This document shows positions 8,466-17,747 of a DNA stretch of 64,000 nt, piece after piece. The position numbers and the translations under genes were made by a program. Positions within the stretch are counted from its first letter, which is position 1, and every line of letters starts with the position of its first letter. The notes under the pieces were generated by a model that searched no databases, was not told where the DNA came from, and was given only the letters and a program-made list of their open reading frames with translations. The stretch is from assembly GCA_963817755.1 (NCBI GenBank), contig CAWFPB010000002.1, positions 372,001 through 436,000 on the forward strand. Reading direction: 5' to 3'. The DNA comes from Oleiagrimonas sp963817755 (lineage in GTDB: Bacteria; Pseudomonadota; Gammaproteobacteria; Xanthomonadales; Rhodanobacteraceae).

Positions 8466-9206
8466 ATGCCATCCATGTACATCATCACGGGCACCTCCCG
8501 CGGCATCGGCCTTGCCGTCGCCGAACGGTTGCTGGGTTCGGGTCACCGGGTGTTCGGCATTTCACGCTCGCCTTCGCCGCTGGCCGGCACGGACGGATTC
8601 GAGGATGTCCGCGGAAGCGTCACGGATCCGGGCTGGATCGAACCGTTGTTCGCGCGGGTCCGCGACAGCCTGGCCGATGGCGGATACGACCTGCTGTGCC
8701 TGCTCAGCAACGCCGCCGTGCTGGAGCCGATGGGGGCGATCGAGCGCTGCCCGAGCGAGGCGATCCGCCGCCACGTAGACGTGAACCTGACCGGTCCGGC
8801 CGTGCTCACCGCGCGCTTCATGTCCGCCTTTGCGGACCTCGAGCTGCGCCGCAAGGTGGTGCACATGACTTCCGGTGCGGCGCACCGGGCCATTCCCGAC
8901 ATGTCGCTGTACTGCGCCACCAAGGCCGCCATCTCGATGCTGTGCGCATGCGTGGGCGCGGAGCAGGACGGGCGGGATACCGGTTACGAGATCGCGGCCA
9001 TCAGCCCGGGCATGGTGGAGACCGACATGCAGCGGGACATGCGTGCCCGGAGCGCCGAGGAATTCCGGCCCAGCGAGCAATTTCGCTCCGCCAAAGCCAG
9101 CGGTGCCGTGCAGGACGCCGACACGGTGGCGCGCAAGATCTGCGAGATGCTTCAAGCGCGCACGGAGATGGGCGGCACGGTGCGCGTGGCGGAATGGCCG
9201 GACTGA
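8466..9206 (+). CDS. SDR family NAD(P)-dependent oxidoreductase
   Basis: 246 residues from the ATG at 8466, preceded by AGGAGGA. Classical short-chain dehydrogenase signature: cofactor motif TGTSRGIG (8-15), NAA (82-84), catalytic Ser136 and Y149-x-x-x-K153 in the YCATK motif. The TSRGIG cofactor loop with Arg after Ser suggests NADPH. Overall layout, including SPGMVETDMQ after the active site, resembles the sepiapterin-reductase / benzil-reductase branch of SDRs. Substrate unknown. Short spacing after the DUF3228 gene permits cotranscription. Confidence 0.85.
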   Translation: MPSMYIITGTSRGIGLAVAERLLGSGHRVFGISRSPSPLAGTDGFEDVRGSVTDPGWIEPLFARVRDSLADGGYDLLCLLSNAAVLEPMGAIERCPSEAIRRHVDVNLTGPAVLTARFMSAFADLELRRKVVHMTSGAAHRAIPDMSLYCATKAAISMLCACVGAEQDGRDTGYEIAAISPGMVETDMQRDMRARSAEEFRPSEQFRSAKASGAVQDADTVARKICEMLQARTEMGGTVRVAEWPD

Positions 9207-9981
9207 ATCGATGACCGGCAGGGCCCGGAGGCGCCACGACACGAAGACATGGGTCCAGTGTTGACCCCGTTCCGTGCGCATCATCCTCCGCTGTCGAGGT
9301 TCCGGCAGTCATGCCGGAAATGCACCAGACGCGGGGACGCCTCCGGCCGCGCCGGGAAGCCCGGGTGGAACGCGCGGTGGTCGGGGAAGCTCATCGCGCC
9401 CGGTGCCTGCGCACGCGAAGGTTGCGGCCATTGCGCAGTCGGGGCCCACGTCCTGCGGTGGCGTGAAGGCGCCATTTTGACGCAGGTTTCGGAAAAATTG
9501 AGGGGTTGGAGTGTATTTTCGCCCCGAAAGGTGTATTGATAGGGCCATGAGGATCCATGTGATCCGGCAGATCCGGCAAGTATCGGATGAAACGGGGGAA
9601 AAGTTCTCGCAACTTGCGTACCTGGCGACATGTCGTCGGGGCGACCGTCCGTGCGCGAACTTGTCGGGAATATCCTGCGAACCACAAGCCTGCTTGTCTG
9701 CAGGCCGGGCGTCCCTGGCGTGGACGCGGTGATCTTCTGCAGGGACGAACGGGGTGATGGCGACGGCGGTGGCCATGGCCCGGGTGCAGGATGCGCCAGG
9801 CTCGTCGTGACGGGCGTACTACGCGGGGGGACCGCAGGAGGTGCCCCGGGGGGATCCGTAAGGGTCCGTGTCTTGGTGACATGTCCTGCCGGGGGGCGGG
9901 CAAGCCGGGGCGCGATCATTCGGATCCGGGATTGAACCGAAGGACGGGATTTGAACATCGATGATTCGATGGGGGGAAAAG
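9207..9981. other. 775-bp non-coding stretch upstream of an exported protein gene
   Basis: No frame on either strand carries recognisable sequence; long minus-strand frames here are Pro/Ser/Arg-rich mirrors. Composition dips towards AT at about 9475-9610. At 9511-9537 the heptamer GTGTATT occurs twice, 20 bp apart, flanking a small inverted repeat (TTTCG at 9517-9521, CGAAA at 9525-9529), which could be a protein-binding site. The ribosome binding site for the next gene (GGGGGGAAAAG) lies at its right end. Confidence 0.4.
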
Positions 9982-10731
9982 ATGAAGTGGAATACCTACC
10001 TGGCGGCGTGCGTCATCGGCACCATGATGCTGATCGCTACCGCTTCGGCCGCGGATGCGTCCGCAGGGGAATTCAACGCGCTGGTGGCACGCGTCACCAA
10101 GGCGAGCAGGGCAAAGTCGCAACCGACGTATTCGCAACAACTGCGCAAATCCGTCAATGCGGCGGCCGTGCAGCGTCTGGAAAAGACGTGCGCGAGTGAC
10201 CATGCCGCGGACCGCGTGCAGACGTTCACCATGGTGGGTGTCATGCGCCTGGACGGCGTGTTCAGGGCGCCGACGCCGCTGCCGGACAACGACTTCACCC
10301 GCTGCGTGGCCAAGAACATGGACTCGGTGACATTTCCGTTGCCGCCCGGCAACCAGCGTGGCTGGCCGATGGCCATCCAGTTCGACGGTGCGACCGGGAA
10401 AGTGCTCTACATGGCGGGTGATCGGCAGCCGGCGCTGTCCATGTACCAACAGCCGCGGATGGCTTCCATGCCCTGGATGTACACACCGGTGCCGCTGGTT
10501 CCCAAGGGCATGCACAAGTCGTGCACGGTCAGCGTATGGGTGACCGTCGGCACCAGCGGTCGTGTCGATGAGGTGGACATGGACGACTCCAGTTGCCCGT
10601 CAGGCATGGGCAAGGACGTGGAGGCCGATGCGCACCAGTGGATCTACAAGGCCGGTGCGCACCGGACCGAGTCGATGGATGTACGGCTTTCCTTCGACAT
10701 CGGCATGTCCCGGGTTCGGGTCAAGCTCTGA
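9982..10731 (+). CDS. Exported protein with TonB-C-like C-terminal domain
   Basis: 249 residues from the ATG at 9982, five bases after GGGGGG (an ATG at 9961 lacks such a site). A signal peptide ends near ATASAADA (about residue 24). The C-terminal third, SCTVSVWVTVGTSGRVDEVD, then DVEADAHQWIYKAG, follows the beta-strand/helix/W-x-[FY] pattern of the TonB C-terminal domain, without a membrane anchor or Pro-rich spacer. Such stand-alone periplasmic TonB_C-like proteins are common in xanthomonads and mostly uncharacterised. Five Cys residues suggest disulphides. No operon partner. Confidence 0.55.
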   Translation: MKWNTYLAACVIGTMMLIATASAADASAGEFNALVARVTKASRAKSQPTYSQQLRKSVNAAAVQRLEKTCASDHAADRVQTFTMVGVMRLDGVFRAPTPLPDNDFTRCVAKNMDSVTFPLPPGNQRGWPMAIQFDGATGKVLYMAGDRQPALSMYQQPRMASMPWMYTPVPLVPKGMHKSCTVSVWVTVGTSGRVDEVDMDDSSCPSGMGKDVEADAHQWIYKAGAHRTESMDVRLSFDIGMSRVRVKL

Positions 10732-10784
10732 GTCACCGGGGGCGTTGCGGTCCCCGGCGACCCGCGTCCTGCCGGGCGTGCCGG

Positions 10785-12197
10785 TCAGTCCAGCGCGAAC
10801 GTGGCGGTTTCTTCGCGCAGGGCCGCAAAGCAGTCCGGATCGATCGCGCTGACGCGCATCCCGTGCATGATGCCCAGGGCTTCGTTCATCGGCATGGCCG
10901 GGCGGTAGGGCCGCTCGGCGGTCAGCGCATCGAAGATGTCGGCGGTGGTGATGATGCGTGTTTCCAGGCGGATGCGCGTGGCGTCGATGCCGTTCGGATA
11001 GCCCCTGCCGTCCAGCCGCTCGTGATGGGCGCCGGCGACACGCGCCAGGTCGGCAAACGGGCCGATGCGCGCAAGGATGTCCTCGGTCAGCGCCGGGTGG
11101 CGGCGGATCTGTTCCCATTCGTCCGGGTCCAGCCGGCCAGGCTTGTCGAGCACGCTGTTGCTGACGCCGAGCTTGCCCAGGTCGTGCAGCAGCGCGCCGC
11201 GACGCACCCAGGTGACGCGTTCACCGGGCAGTCCCATGCGTCGGGCGATGGCCCCGGCGTACTGGGCGACCCGCTCGCTGTGGCCGTAGGTGAAGTGGCT
11301 CTTGGCGTCGACGATCTGGGCGAAGGCCAGGGCGATGGCGTCCAGCTGCGTCTCGGTGACGGCGATGTGCTGGTGCCCGGGTTCGATGTCCCACAGACGC
11401 TCGGCGAAGTCGGGGGCCTGCATCGCTGACCAGAAATCAGCTGCACTGGCAATCTCGCACAGGACGTCAGCCACGGCCGGGTCGAACCAGGTGCCGCGGC
11501 GCCGGCGCACCTCGGCCCGTGCAGCCTCGGCACCGCCGACCTGGTGGAACACGTCGGCGACCTGCGACGCCAGCGCGATGCGCGAAGCCAGCGGGATGGC
11601 CTCGCCGGCCAGGCGCTGCGGGCGACCCTTGCCGTTCCAGTGCTCGTCGAGGTTGCGGATGCCCTCGGCGACGCGTTCGGAAAAGCCCAGTTGCCGTGCC
11701 ACGGCGGCGCCACGTTCACAGCGCGTGACCACCAGTTCGTCGGCCAGGTCCTGGCCGTGGCGCATCAGGTGCAGGATGCGCGACAGCCGCGTCTGCATGC
11801 CCGCGCCCGGCGCCGTGTGCGTGAACACGAAACGCGCCAGCTGGCGCAGGCTGTCGCCGTCGACCTGGAAGTAGTCGTGCTTGGTGATGCGATCGTCGTG
11901 GGCGTACAGCTGGCACAGGCGCTCGGCGTTGCTGGAGCAGCCGGCATCCTTGAGCAGCACGGTGAAGTACAGCTCCCACAGCGCATCGCGCGACAGACCC
12001 ATCGCCTTGCCCACGTGGAATCCGATCCAGCACGCACGCATGCAGTGACCCGGCGGCTGGCCCTCGGTCAGGTCCAGGGCATGGCTGAGCGCACCAAGCA
12101 CCGAGGACAGGCGCAGCGAGCCGGAAGCCTTCGCAGCGGATGCGCCCTCCGTCGATGGAGATGGCTGCAACGAGTTGTCCGGGTCTTCGCGCAGCAT
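10785..12197 (-). CDS. HD-GYP domain protein with degenerate N-terminal HD half
   Basis: 470 residues if started at the ATG at 12197 (GGGAG nine bases upstream); an ATG at 12227 adds ten residues. The C-terminal half is a complete HD-GYP domain: HDLGKLG (His338-Asp339), the LDKPGRLDPDEW segment, HHERLDGRGYP (GYP 399-401) and TTADIFDALTAERPYRP. Such domains hydrolyse cyclic di-GMP. The N-terminal half repeats the fold in eroded form: LLKDAG replaces LLHDIG, so the metal-binding His is gone, and DEHWNGKGRP echoes the later HHERxDGxGYP. No membrane segment or receiver domain, so control is not evident; the dead half may be regulatory. It could counteract the GGDEF enzyme encoded at 3649. Confidence 0.88.
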   Translation of the reverse strand: MLREDPDNSLQPSPSTEGASAAKASGSLRLSSVLGALSHALDLTEGQPPGHCMRACWIGFHVGKAMGLSRDALWELYFTVLLKDAGCSSNAERLCQLYAHDDRITKHDYFQVDGDSLRQLARFVFTHTAPGAGMQTRLSRILHLMRHGQDLADELVVTRCERGAAVARQLGFSERVAEGIRNLDEHWNGKGRPQRLAGEAIPLASRIALASQVADVFHQVGGAEAARAEVRRRRGTWFDPAVADVLCEIASAADFWSAMQAPDFAERLWDIEPGHQHIAVTETQLDAIALAFAQIVDAKSHFTYGHSERVAQYAGAIARRMGLPGERVTWVRRGALLHDLGKLGVSNSVLDKPGRLDPDEWEQIRRHPALTEDILARIGPFADLARVAGAHHERLDGRGYPNGIDATRIRLETRIITTADIFDALTAERPYRPAMPMNEALGIMHGMRVSAIDPDCFAALREETATFALD

Positions 12198-12335
12198 GGT
12201 CAGGAACTCCCGTTGCCGGTGACGCATCGGATCGATGTCACCAGGGTGTACGCGCGGGCGCGGGGTTTGGATGAGCGGTCAGCGCCGCGATGGTGCCTGT
12301 TAGACTGCAGCGGAGGGGTTGTTCGGAGGCAGGAC

Positions 12336-12533
12336 ATGAGCAAGACGGGACGACCGCTGCGCCGATCGCGCAGCCATCGCGTGATCGCCGGCGTGGTAGG
12401 CGGGCTGGCCGAGCATTTCGGGCTGGACCCGACGCTGGCACGCGTCATCTACGTGCTGGCGTCGATTTTCTCGGCCGCGTTTCCGGGCATCATCGTGTAC
12501 ATCGTGCTGTGGATCCTGATCCCTTCCGAGTGA
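12336..12533 (+). CDS. PspC domain-containing protein
   Basis: 65 residues from the ATG at 12336, with GGAGG nine bases upstream. After a basic beginning comes RVIAGVVGGLAEHFGLDPTL, the conserved PspC motif, and then one long hydrophobic helix ending WILIPSE. PspC proteins sit in the inner membrane and in enterobacteria take part in the phage-shock envelope stress response; minimal 60-70-residue versions like this are widespread outside psp operons and are not well understood. No pspA or pspB gene is adjacent. Confidence 0.85.
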   Translation: MSKTGRPLRRSRSHRVIAGVVGGLAEHFGLDPTLARVIYVLASIFSAAFPGIIVYIVLWILIPSE

Positions 12534-12672
12534 TGCGCGTCGTGACGACGCTTGCAGGGCACCACGGCGGTGCCTTCGCCATGCCATCGTGCACAGGGTC
12601 ATGCCCGGCCAAACCAGGGACAGGAATAGCCCGGAACGAACCGGGACACCCGCAGGAAATTAGGGAGACATC

Positions 12673-12897
12673 ATGAATCGCATCCGACTCATCGAATGGT
12701 TTTCGCTGGCGCTGCTTGTGCTGGCCGGCGTGGGTTCCGTCGGCATCTTCTTCATCGCGCACAGGCATCTTCCGCCACTACTGATGACGTTCCTGTTCGT
12801 GGGTCTGATCGGCAGCATGGTGAGCCATGTGTTGCGGAACCAGCAGCGACACCTCGAGCAGCTGGAGTCCGAGTTTTCGCGCCTCAAGGGCGAATGA
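12673..12897 (+). CDS. Small membrane protein with two helices and charged tail
   Basis: 74 residues. GGGAG precedes the ATG. Two hydrophobic segments (about 8-28 and 36-52) are followed by an amphipathic, Gln/Glu/Arg-rich tail that could form a short coiled coil. Follows the PspC gene by 139 bp on the same strand, so the two may be coexpressed and both act at the inner membrane (inference). No family recognised. Confidence 0.6.
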   Translation: MNRIRLIEWFSLALLVLAGVGSVGIFFIAHRHLPPLLMTFLFVGLIGSMVSHVLRNQQRHLEQLESEFSRLKGE

Positions 12898-13180
12898 GGC
12901 AGGCGGGGTCATGGTGCGCTGCAGCGGCGTCGACCGCTCGGTGGCATCTCGCAACGCAATCCGTGGGCGATGCCGGTCAATGCACCACGGCTCGGCGTGT
13001 CCCGGCCCGTGAGCAAGCGCCGGAAATACCCGTGGGACCCGCGGATGACATGAACTTGTCGTGTCCCTGGCGGGCACCAGGCAGGTAAGGCTCATGCTGC
13101 AATGCAGGATCGCCAATACCCACCCCTGTATGTATGGTCGAAGTACCGGGGGGGTCCGGATCTACCAAGAGGGCGGTGCG

Positions 13181-14146
13181 ATGGCGATACATGCGAAGAC
13201 TTTCCGGGCGGCCTGGCGCGGCTGGTTGCTGGCGATGGTGCTGCTTGTGGCGGCGGGGGCGGTCCAGGCGCAACAGCGGCTCAAGCCGTTCGAAATGGCC
13301 GCCAGTCGCAGCGGCGACCTGAACCAGGTCAGCGCGCAGGTGCAGCAGGCCCTGACCGATGCGGGGTTCACCGTGGTCGGCAGCTATGCGCCGTACACCG
13401 ATGCGAAATTCGGCGACCACCAGGTGGTGTCGGCCCGGGTCATCGGCGTGACCAGTCCGGCCTTGAAGCAGGCCGCGGCGCAGACCGAATTCGGTGGCTA
13501 CGCAGCCGTGCAGCGCGTCACCGTGACGTCGGTCGAGCGCGATGGCAAGACGCAGGTGCAGGTGGCCTATACCAACCCGGTCTACATGGCCAATGCCTAC
13601 CGCCTGAAGAGCGACCTGGCCGACGTGGGCGCGGCTTTGCGCAAGGCCCTGGGTTCGCAGGGCAGCTACGGTTCGGAAGACGGGCTGACCGCGCACAAGC
13701 TGCGCACGTACCACTACAAGGTCTTCATGCCGTACTTCACCGATCCGGACAAGCTGGCCTCCTATCCCGATCACTCAAAGGCCGTTGCCGCGGTCCAGGC
13801 GGGACTGGCGGCACACAAGGGCGGCACGAGCGAGGTCTATCGCGTGGACCTTCCCGGCGGCAAGGCGACGTTGTTCGGCGTGGCCTTGTCGGGCCCGGCG
13901 GACAACACCTGCAGCGGTGATCGCCACATCATGAGCCGCATCGACTTCGCGCCGGAAAAATCCACCGGGCACCTGCCGTACGGCATGCTGGTGGTGGGCG
14001 ACACGGTCTATGCGCTGCCGGCGAAGTTCCGCATCGCCATCAACTTCCCGGACCTGAGCATGATGGGTTCGCACAGCTTCTTCAGCATCATGTGCGCGCC
14101 GAAGTCCATCAAGAAGGCACTGACGGCGGCGGCCGGCGGCGAGTGA
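13181..14146 (+). CDS. Exported protein of unknown function (possibly DUF302-like)
   Basis: 321 residues from the ATG at 13181; the frame stays open to 13061 but only this start gives a good signal peptide (basic beginning, hydrophobic core, AGAVQAQQ cleavage region near 30). The mature part begins F-E-M-A-A-S-R-S-G-D-L-N-Q-V and continues D-A-G-F-T-V-V-G-S-Y, a pattern seen in DUF302-like alpha/beta domains, then EFGGYAAVQRVTVTSVERDG and VAYTNPVYMANAY. The second half, with two widely spaced Cys and MSRIDF, may be a separate small domain. Probably periplasmic. Family assignment is tentative; gene stands alone between a small membrane protein and a convergent transporter. Confidence 0.6.
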   Translation: MAIHAKTFRAAWRGWLLAMVLLVAAGAVQAQQRLKPFEMAASRSGDLNQVSAQVQQALTDAGFTVVGSYAPYTDAKFGDHQVVSARVIGVTSPALKQAAAQTEFGGYAAVQRVTVTSVERDGKTQVQVAYTNPVYMANAYRLKSDLADVGAALRKALGSQGSYGSEDGLTAHKLRTYHYKVFMPYFTDPDKLASYPDHSKAVAAVQAGLAAHKGGTSEVYRVDLPGGKATLFGVALSGPADNTCSGDRHIMSRIDFAPEKSTGHLPYGMLVVGDTVYALPAKFRIAINFPDLSMMGSHSFFSIMCAPKSIKKALTAAAGGE

Positions 14147-14291
14147 GCCGGCCGTGGCATGACGGGAGGGCGGCGTTCCGCGAGTCCGCCACCCCGGCGG
14201 CGCCACCGCTGCAACCGCCGTGCAGGTCCGACAGCTGGACGGGTACCTGATCGTCTTCAGCGGATGAGGGAGGCGTGTGCCGTGACGAAAC

Positions 14292-15626
14292 CTATGGGTG
14301 GGCCGCTGCCGCCGGCAAGGTGTCGGCGGCGTGTACCCGCCGCGGCGCCGATTCGCGCGTGAGGGCCACGGCGACCAGTCCGACCAGGGCAGCGCCGAAC
14401 CAGTACCAGGCCGGCGCCATGGGGCTGCCGCTGACGCGGATCAGCCAGGTCTCCAAGAACTGCGTGGAGCCGCCGAAGATCGATACCGCGAAGGCGTACA
14501 CGATGGCCACCGCGCCGCAGCGGATGCGCATGGGCAGCTGCTCGGACAGCATGATCAGCACCGAAATGCTGCCCAGGTTCAGCAGCATCATCAGCAGGGC
14601 ACTGGCCGGATACAGCGTGGCCATGCCCGGATAGCGGTTGATCAGCCAGAAGGCCGGAAGGATCAGCACGACCAGGGCGATCAGCGGATACAGCATCACC
14701 GGCTTGCGGCCGAAGCGGTCCGACAGCCAGCCGCCGGTCAGGTCCATCAGCATGCCCGCGGTTCCGCTGGCGATCACCGTGCCGAAGGCGACGGTGCTGG
14801 ACAGGTGCAGGCTGGACAGCGCATAGGTCGTCATGTACTGCACGGTGTAATTGCCGATGGTGCCGGCGGTCAGGATCAGCAGGCCGCAAAGGATCACCCG
14901 CATGTAGGGCCTCAAACCCGTGCGCGGCCGCGAAGGTCCGGGCAGGGTGTCCGCGGCGGTCCGCGGCAGCATGGACTCGGGAAGGCGGCTGCGCAGCCAC
15001 AGGCCGAACGGGATGATCGCCACGCCCAGGCCCATGGCCGCGCGCCAGCCCCAGTCCTGCAGTTGCTGCTCGCTCAGGTGGAGGGCCAGCACCCAGCCGA
15101 CGATGCCGGCCAGGGTGGTCGATGCATCCTGGGTCAGGTACTGCATGGCGCCATACAACCCGCGCCGGTGCGCAGGTGCGGCTTCGATCATGTAGGCGGT
15201 GGACGGACCGACCTCGCCGCCCAGCGCGAAACCCTGCACCAGGCGGAAGACGAGCACCAGGATCGGTGCGGCGATGCCGATGCGCGCGTAGGACGGCGTC
15301 AGGCACAGCCCGGTCACGCCCACGCCCATCAGCAGGAAGGTCAGCACCATCACCGGCTTGCGGCCGATGCGATCGCCCATCGGACCCAGGATCATGGCGC
15401 CGATGGGGCGGGTGATGAAGCCGGCGCCGAAGGTGCCCAGCGAACCCAGCAGCGAAAGGCTGGCGTCGGTGGAGGGAAAGAAGGTGCGGCCGATGTAGAC
15501 GGCGAAGAAGGCGTAGGTCACGAAGTCGTAGAACTCCAGACCGTTGCCGGCAAAGACCGCCACCGCGTGGCGCAGGGGCAGGTGCGGACGCGGTTCGTCC
15601 CGCTGCGTGGTGTCCGAAATCGCCAT
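14292..15626 (-). CDS. MFS transporter, metabolite:H+ symporter (MHS) family
   Basis: 444 residues from the ATG at 15626, with GGGGAGA upstream; the longer frame to 15833 is not family-like. The beginning GNGLEFYDFVTYAFFAVY in helix 1 is the MHS signature, and both halves carry the MFS loop motif: G-D-R-I-G-R-K-P-V in loop 2-3 and S-D-R-F-G-R-K-P-V in loop 8-9. About twelve hydrophobic segments are present. Relatives carry citrate, alpha-ketoglutarate, proline/betaine or shikimate with protons across the inner membrane; the substrate cannot be chosen from sequence here. There is no catabolic partner gene next to it. Confidence 0.85.
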   Translation of the reverse strand: MAISDTTQRDEPRPHLPLRHAVAVFAGNGLEFYDFVTYAFFAVYIGRTFFPSTDASLSLLGSLGTFGAGFITRPIGAMILGPMGDRIGRKPVMVLTFLLMGVGVTGLCLTPSYARIGIAAPILVLVFRLVQGFALGGEVGPSTAYMIEAAPAHRRGLYGAMQYLTQDASTTLAGIVGWVLALHLSEQQLQDWGWRAAMGLGVAIIPFGLWLRSRLPESMLPRTAADTLPGPSRPRTGLRPYMRVILCGLLILTAGTIGNYTVQYMTTYALSSLHLSSTVAFGTVIASGTAGMLMDLTGGWLSDRFGRKPVMLYPLIALVVLILPAFWLINRYPGMATLYPASALLMMLLNLGSISVLIMLSEQLPMRIRCGAVAIVYAFAVSIFGGSTQFLETWLIRVSGSPMAPAWYWFGAALVGLVAVALTRESAPRRVHAADTLPAAAAHP

Positions 15627-15834
15627 GCTGTCTCCCCGTGATGCCGGCGCGCCCCGCGCGGCGCGGGCCGGCGGCTCCCCGAACCGTTGCCGGATCAGGC
15701 TAGCACGCGAATCGGGCGGGTGCCTCCGCGTGGCCGCACGCTGGCTTTGCCTGCGCAGGTGGAACGTGGGACGCTGCATCCGGGTGTCCCGGTGGGCACC
15801 CGGAACGACGTGGTCAATGCCCGGAGCATGCATC

Positions 15835-16110
15835 TTGAGCTGGTATCGACTCGATCTCGGTGCGGCCGACCTGGCCGATGCGGACGCCAGCGCGGTGGCG
15901 GCGTCGATCGACGCTGCGTGGCAGGCCGCCGGTCGCCCGCGGGGCTTCGGGGCCTACGATCGGCATGAATCGGACGGCCGGCTGCACTGCCACCGGGTGG
16001 TCTATTTCACTCCCGACGCGGCCGAACTGGCCCGGCGCCTGGGGGCACGCGCCTGTCCCGACCCCGGGCCCTGGGATCTCTCGCCGTTCGCGGGCTCGCC
16101 CGCGGACTGA
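15835..16110 (+). CDS. Small hypothetical protein with TTG start
   Basis: 91 residues if started at the TTG at 15835, which has GGAG eight bases upstream; an ATG at 15817 in the same frame has no site. The product begins M-S-W-Y-R-L-D-L-G-A-A-D-L-A and contains the Cys-His stretch DGRLHCHRVVYFTPDAAELA. It is soluble and acidic at the front. I do not recognise a family. It converges with the gene ending at 16130, leaving 19 bp between them, and diverges from the MHS transporter gene. Confidence 0.5.
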   Translation: MSWYRLDLGAADLADADASAVAASIDAAWQAAGRPRGFGAYDRHESDGRLHCHRVVYFTPDAAELARRLGARACPDPGPWDLSPFAGSPAD

Positions 16111-16129
16111 GGCAGCACAGCCGCCACGA

Positions 16130-16888
16130 TCAGGGCACGCCGTGTCCCGGCGGGCCCACGGTCAGGTGCGTGGCTGGACCCTGTGGTGCCATCCAGCCGG
16201 CCGGGCGCAGCACACAGCGGTGCTCGAAGATCGTCTGCCGGACCTGCTGCATGTTGATGTGGCGTCGGGCCCGTTGCCGTTCCGACATGGCGATCTCGGT
16301 GCCGGCCCGGACGCAGGCCGGGTCCTGCGCGCCCAGCACCCGCGTGACGGCATGCAGGACGCCGACCCATCCCCGGGTGCGCGGATCGCGCATGGTGAAG
16401 TGCGGCATGCCCGGTACGTCGTCGTCGGGCAGCCACCGATGCCGTCGTCGTTGGCGAAGGGCCTCGAGTCGCTGCTGGAAGGCACGTCCGCCCGGGATGT
16501 AGCGGGGTACGACCGATGCCGCATCGGCGGGGCGTGCCATTGCCTGCGGCAGGGTGAGCGCGAGGGGGTGGCTGCGCCGGTCGCGATGCGCGGCATCCAC
16601 CGAATGCGGCGGCGACCGGTGCAAGCTCGGCGACGGTTGATGACGTCGCCGTGCCGACGCGTGGGCGATCGGCGGGCGCGCGTGACGCGCCGCAGGTTGC
16701 GTTCGCGTGGTTGCAGCGGCCTTGCGGAAGACCAGGATCAGGTCGTGGCGTCCGCGGGGCAGGCGCTTTCGCACGGTCGTGGCATCGGAACGTGGGATCG
16801 GGGGAGCGAGCAGCAACAGGCCGAGCAAGCCGTGCACGAACACGACCAGGGCCAGGATCATCGATCGTTGCAGCGAGTACGCTTTCAT
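16130..16888 (-). CDS. Hypothetical membrane-anchored basic protein
   Basis: 252 residues from the ATG at 16888. One N-terminal hydrophobic helix (about 9-30) anchors the protein; the following 100 residues are rich in Arg, His, Pro and Ala and look disordered. The C-terminal part, from VPRYIPGGRAFQQRLEALRQ onward, is better ordered, with three Cys and several helices, and ends GPPGHGVP. The topology (inner-membrane helix, extended linker, small periplasmic domain) resembles TonB-type or envelope-spanning proteins, but the TonB_C motif is not evident. An in-frame ATG at 16930 is an alternative start. Family unknown. Confidence 0.5.
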   Translation of the reverse strand: MKAYSLQRSMILALVVFVHGLLGLLLLAPPIPRSDATTVRKRLPRGRHDLILVFRKAAATTRTQPAARHARPPIAHASARRRHQPSPSLHRSPPHSVDAAHRDRRSHPLALTLPQAMARPADAASVVPRYIPGGRAFQQRLEALRQRRRHRWLPDDDVPGMPHFTMRDPRTRGWVGVLHAVTRVLGAQDPACVRAGTEIAMSERQRARRHINMQQVRQTIFEHRCVLRPAGWMAPQGPATHLTVGPPGHGVP

Positions 16889-17117
16889 GAACCGTCGGCT
16901 TCCCTGCGCGGTGGGGACAGTCGGGGTCATGATGCATTCCTGCATGTCCCCGGTGGACGTGCTGCCGATGCACGTCATCGCCGTCACGGCGGACACGCGC
17001 ACCCTTCCTGGGACCGCGCGAAGGGCGAAACATTCCCGTATCGCACGGGGCATGAGTTCGGGGATGCCGGCCCGAAGCATGCATGACCCGCCGGCGCATG
17101 CGGCGTAGCATCGGCGC

Positions 17118-17747
17118 ATGTGCTCGAACTTTGACAACGTCCGGCCCGCGCCGCCGCCGCAGGACGTGCGCGGCTATGCCGGGCACCTGTTGGCCGGCGA
17201 CCTGGGTCCGGTCGAAACCGTGCATGTCTGGCCCAAGCAGGATGCCTGGATCCTGCGCCTGGACGCGGACAGCGGCGACTGGCGTTTCGATGCATGGCGC
17301 TGGAGTCTGCTGCCATTCTGGTCGGAGCAGCGCGATCCGAGGATGACCACCTTCAATGCGCGTGCCGAGACCGTGCACAAGGCGCCGGCCTTCCGCGGTG
17401 CGTGGCGGCATGGCCGGCGCTGCCTGATCCCTCTGACCGGCTGGTACGAATCGGCCCGCAGGCTGGGCACCAAGGGCTGGGTGCGCATCGCGGCGCAGTC
17501 ACCGGCGATCACCTTTGCCGGCGTGTGGGATGCCTGGGACGATCCCGACACCGGCCGTCCGCTGCACAGTTTCACGATGCTGACCACGGCCGCGGCACCG
17601 AGCCTGTTGCACGTGCACGACCGCATGCCGGTGATCATCCCCGCGCGCTACCGCGAGGCCTGGCTGGATCCCGGCACGACCCCGGAGCATGCGCGGCGCA
17701 TGCTGCATCCGGTCGAGGACGATTTCGTGATCCGCCTGCCGCATTGA
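17118..17747 (+). CDS. SOS response-associated (SRAP/YedK/HMCES) DNA-protein crosslink protein
   Basis: 209 residues starting Met-Cys: Cys2 is the nucleophile exposed after Met removal. All SRAP landmarks are visible: TTFNARAET (Asn80 region), LTGWYES with Glu111, and HDRMPVI with His167. The family forms a stable thiazolidine crosslink with abasic sites in single-stranded DNA and so shields them at replication forks. The residues right after Cys2 are S-N-F-D rather than the common G-R-Y, typical of a subset of proteobacterial homologues. Gene stands alone; no LexA-box was identified upstream. Confidence 0.9.
   Translation: MCSNFDNVRPAPPPQDVRGYAGHLLAGDLGPVETVHVWPKQDAWILRLDADSGDWRFDAWRWSLLPFWSEQRDPRMTTFNARAETVHKAPAFRGAWRHGRRCLIPLTGWYESARRLGTKGWVRIAAQSPAITFAGVWDAWDDPDTGRPLHSFTMLTTAAAPSLLHVHDRMPVIIPARYREAWLDPGTTPEHARRMLHPVEDDFVIRLPH

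Noticed and set aside
9511..9537. Two GTGTATT heptamers as an operator
   Set aside because: Recorded in the region description only. Seven-base repeats with a weak inverted core are too short to call without conservation data.
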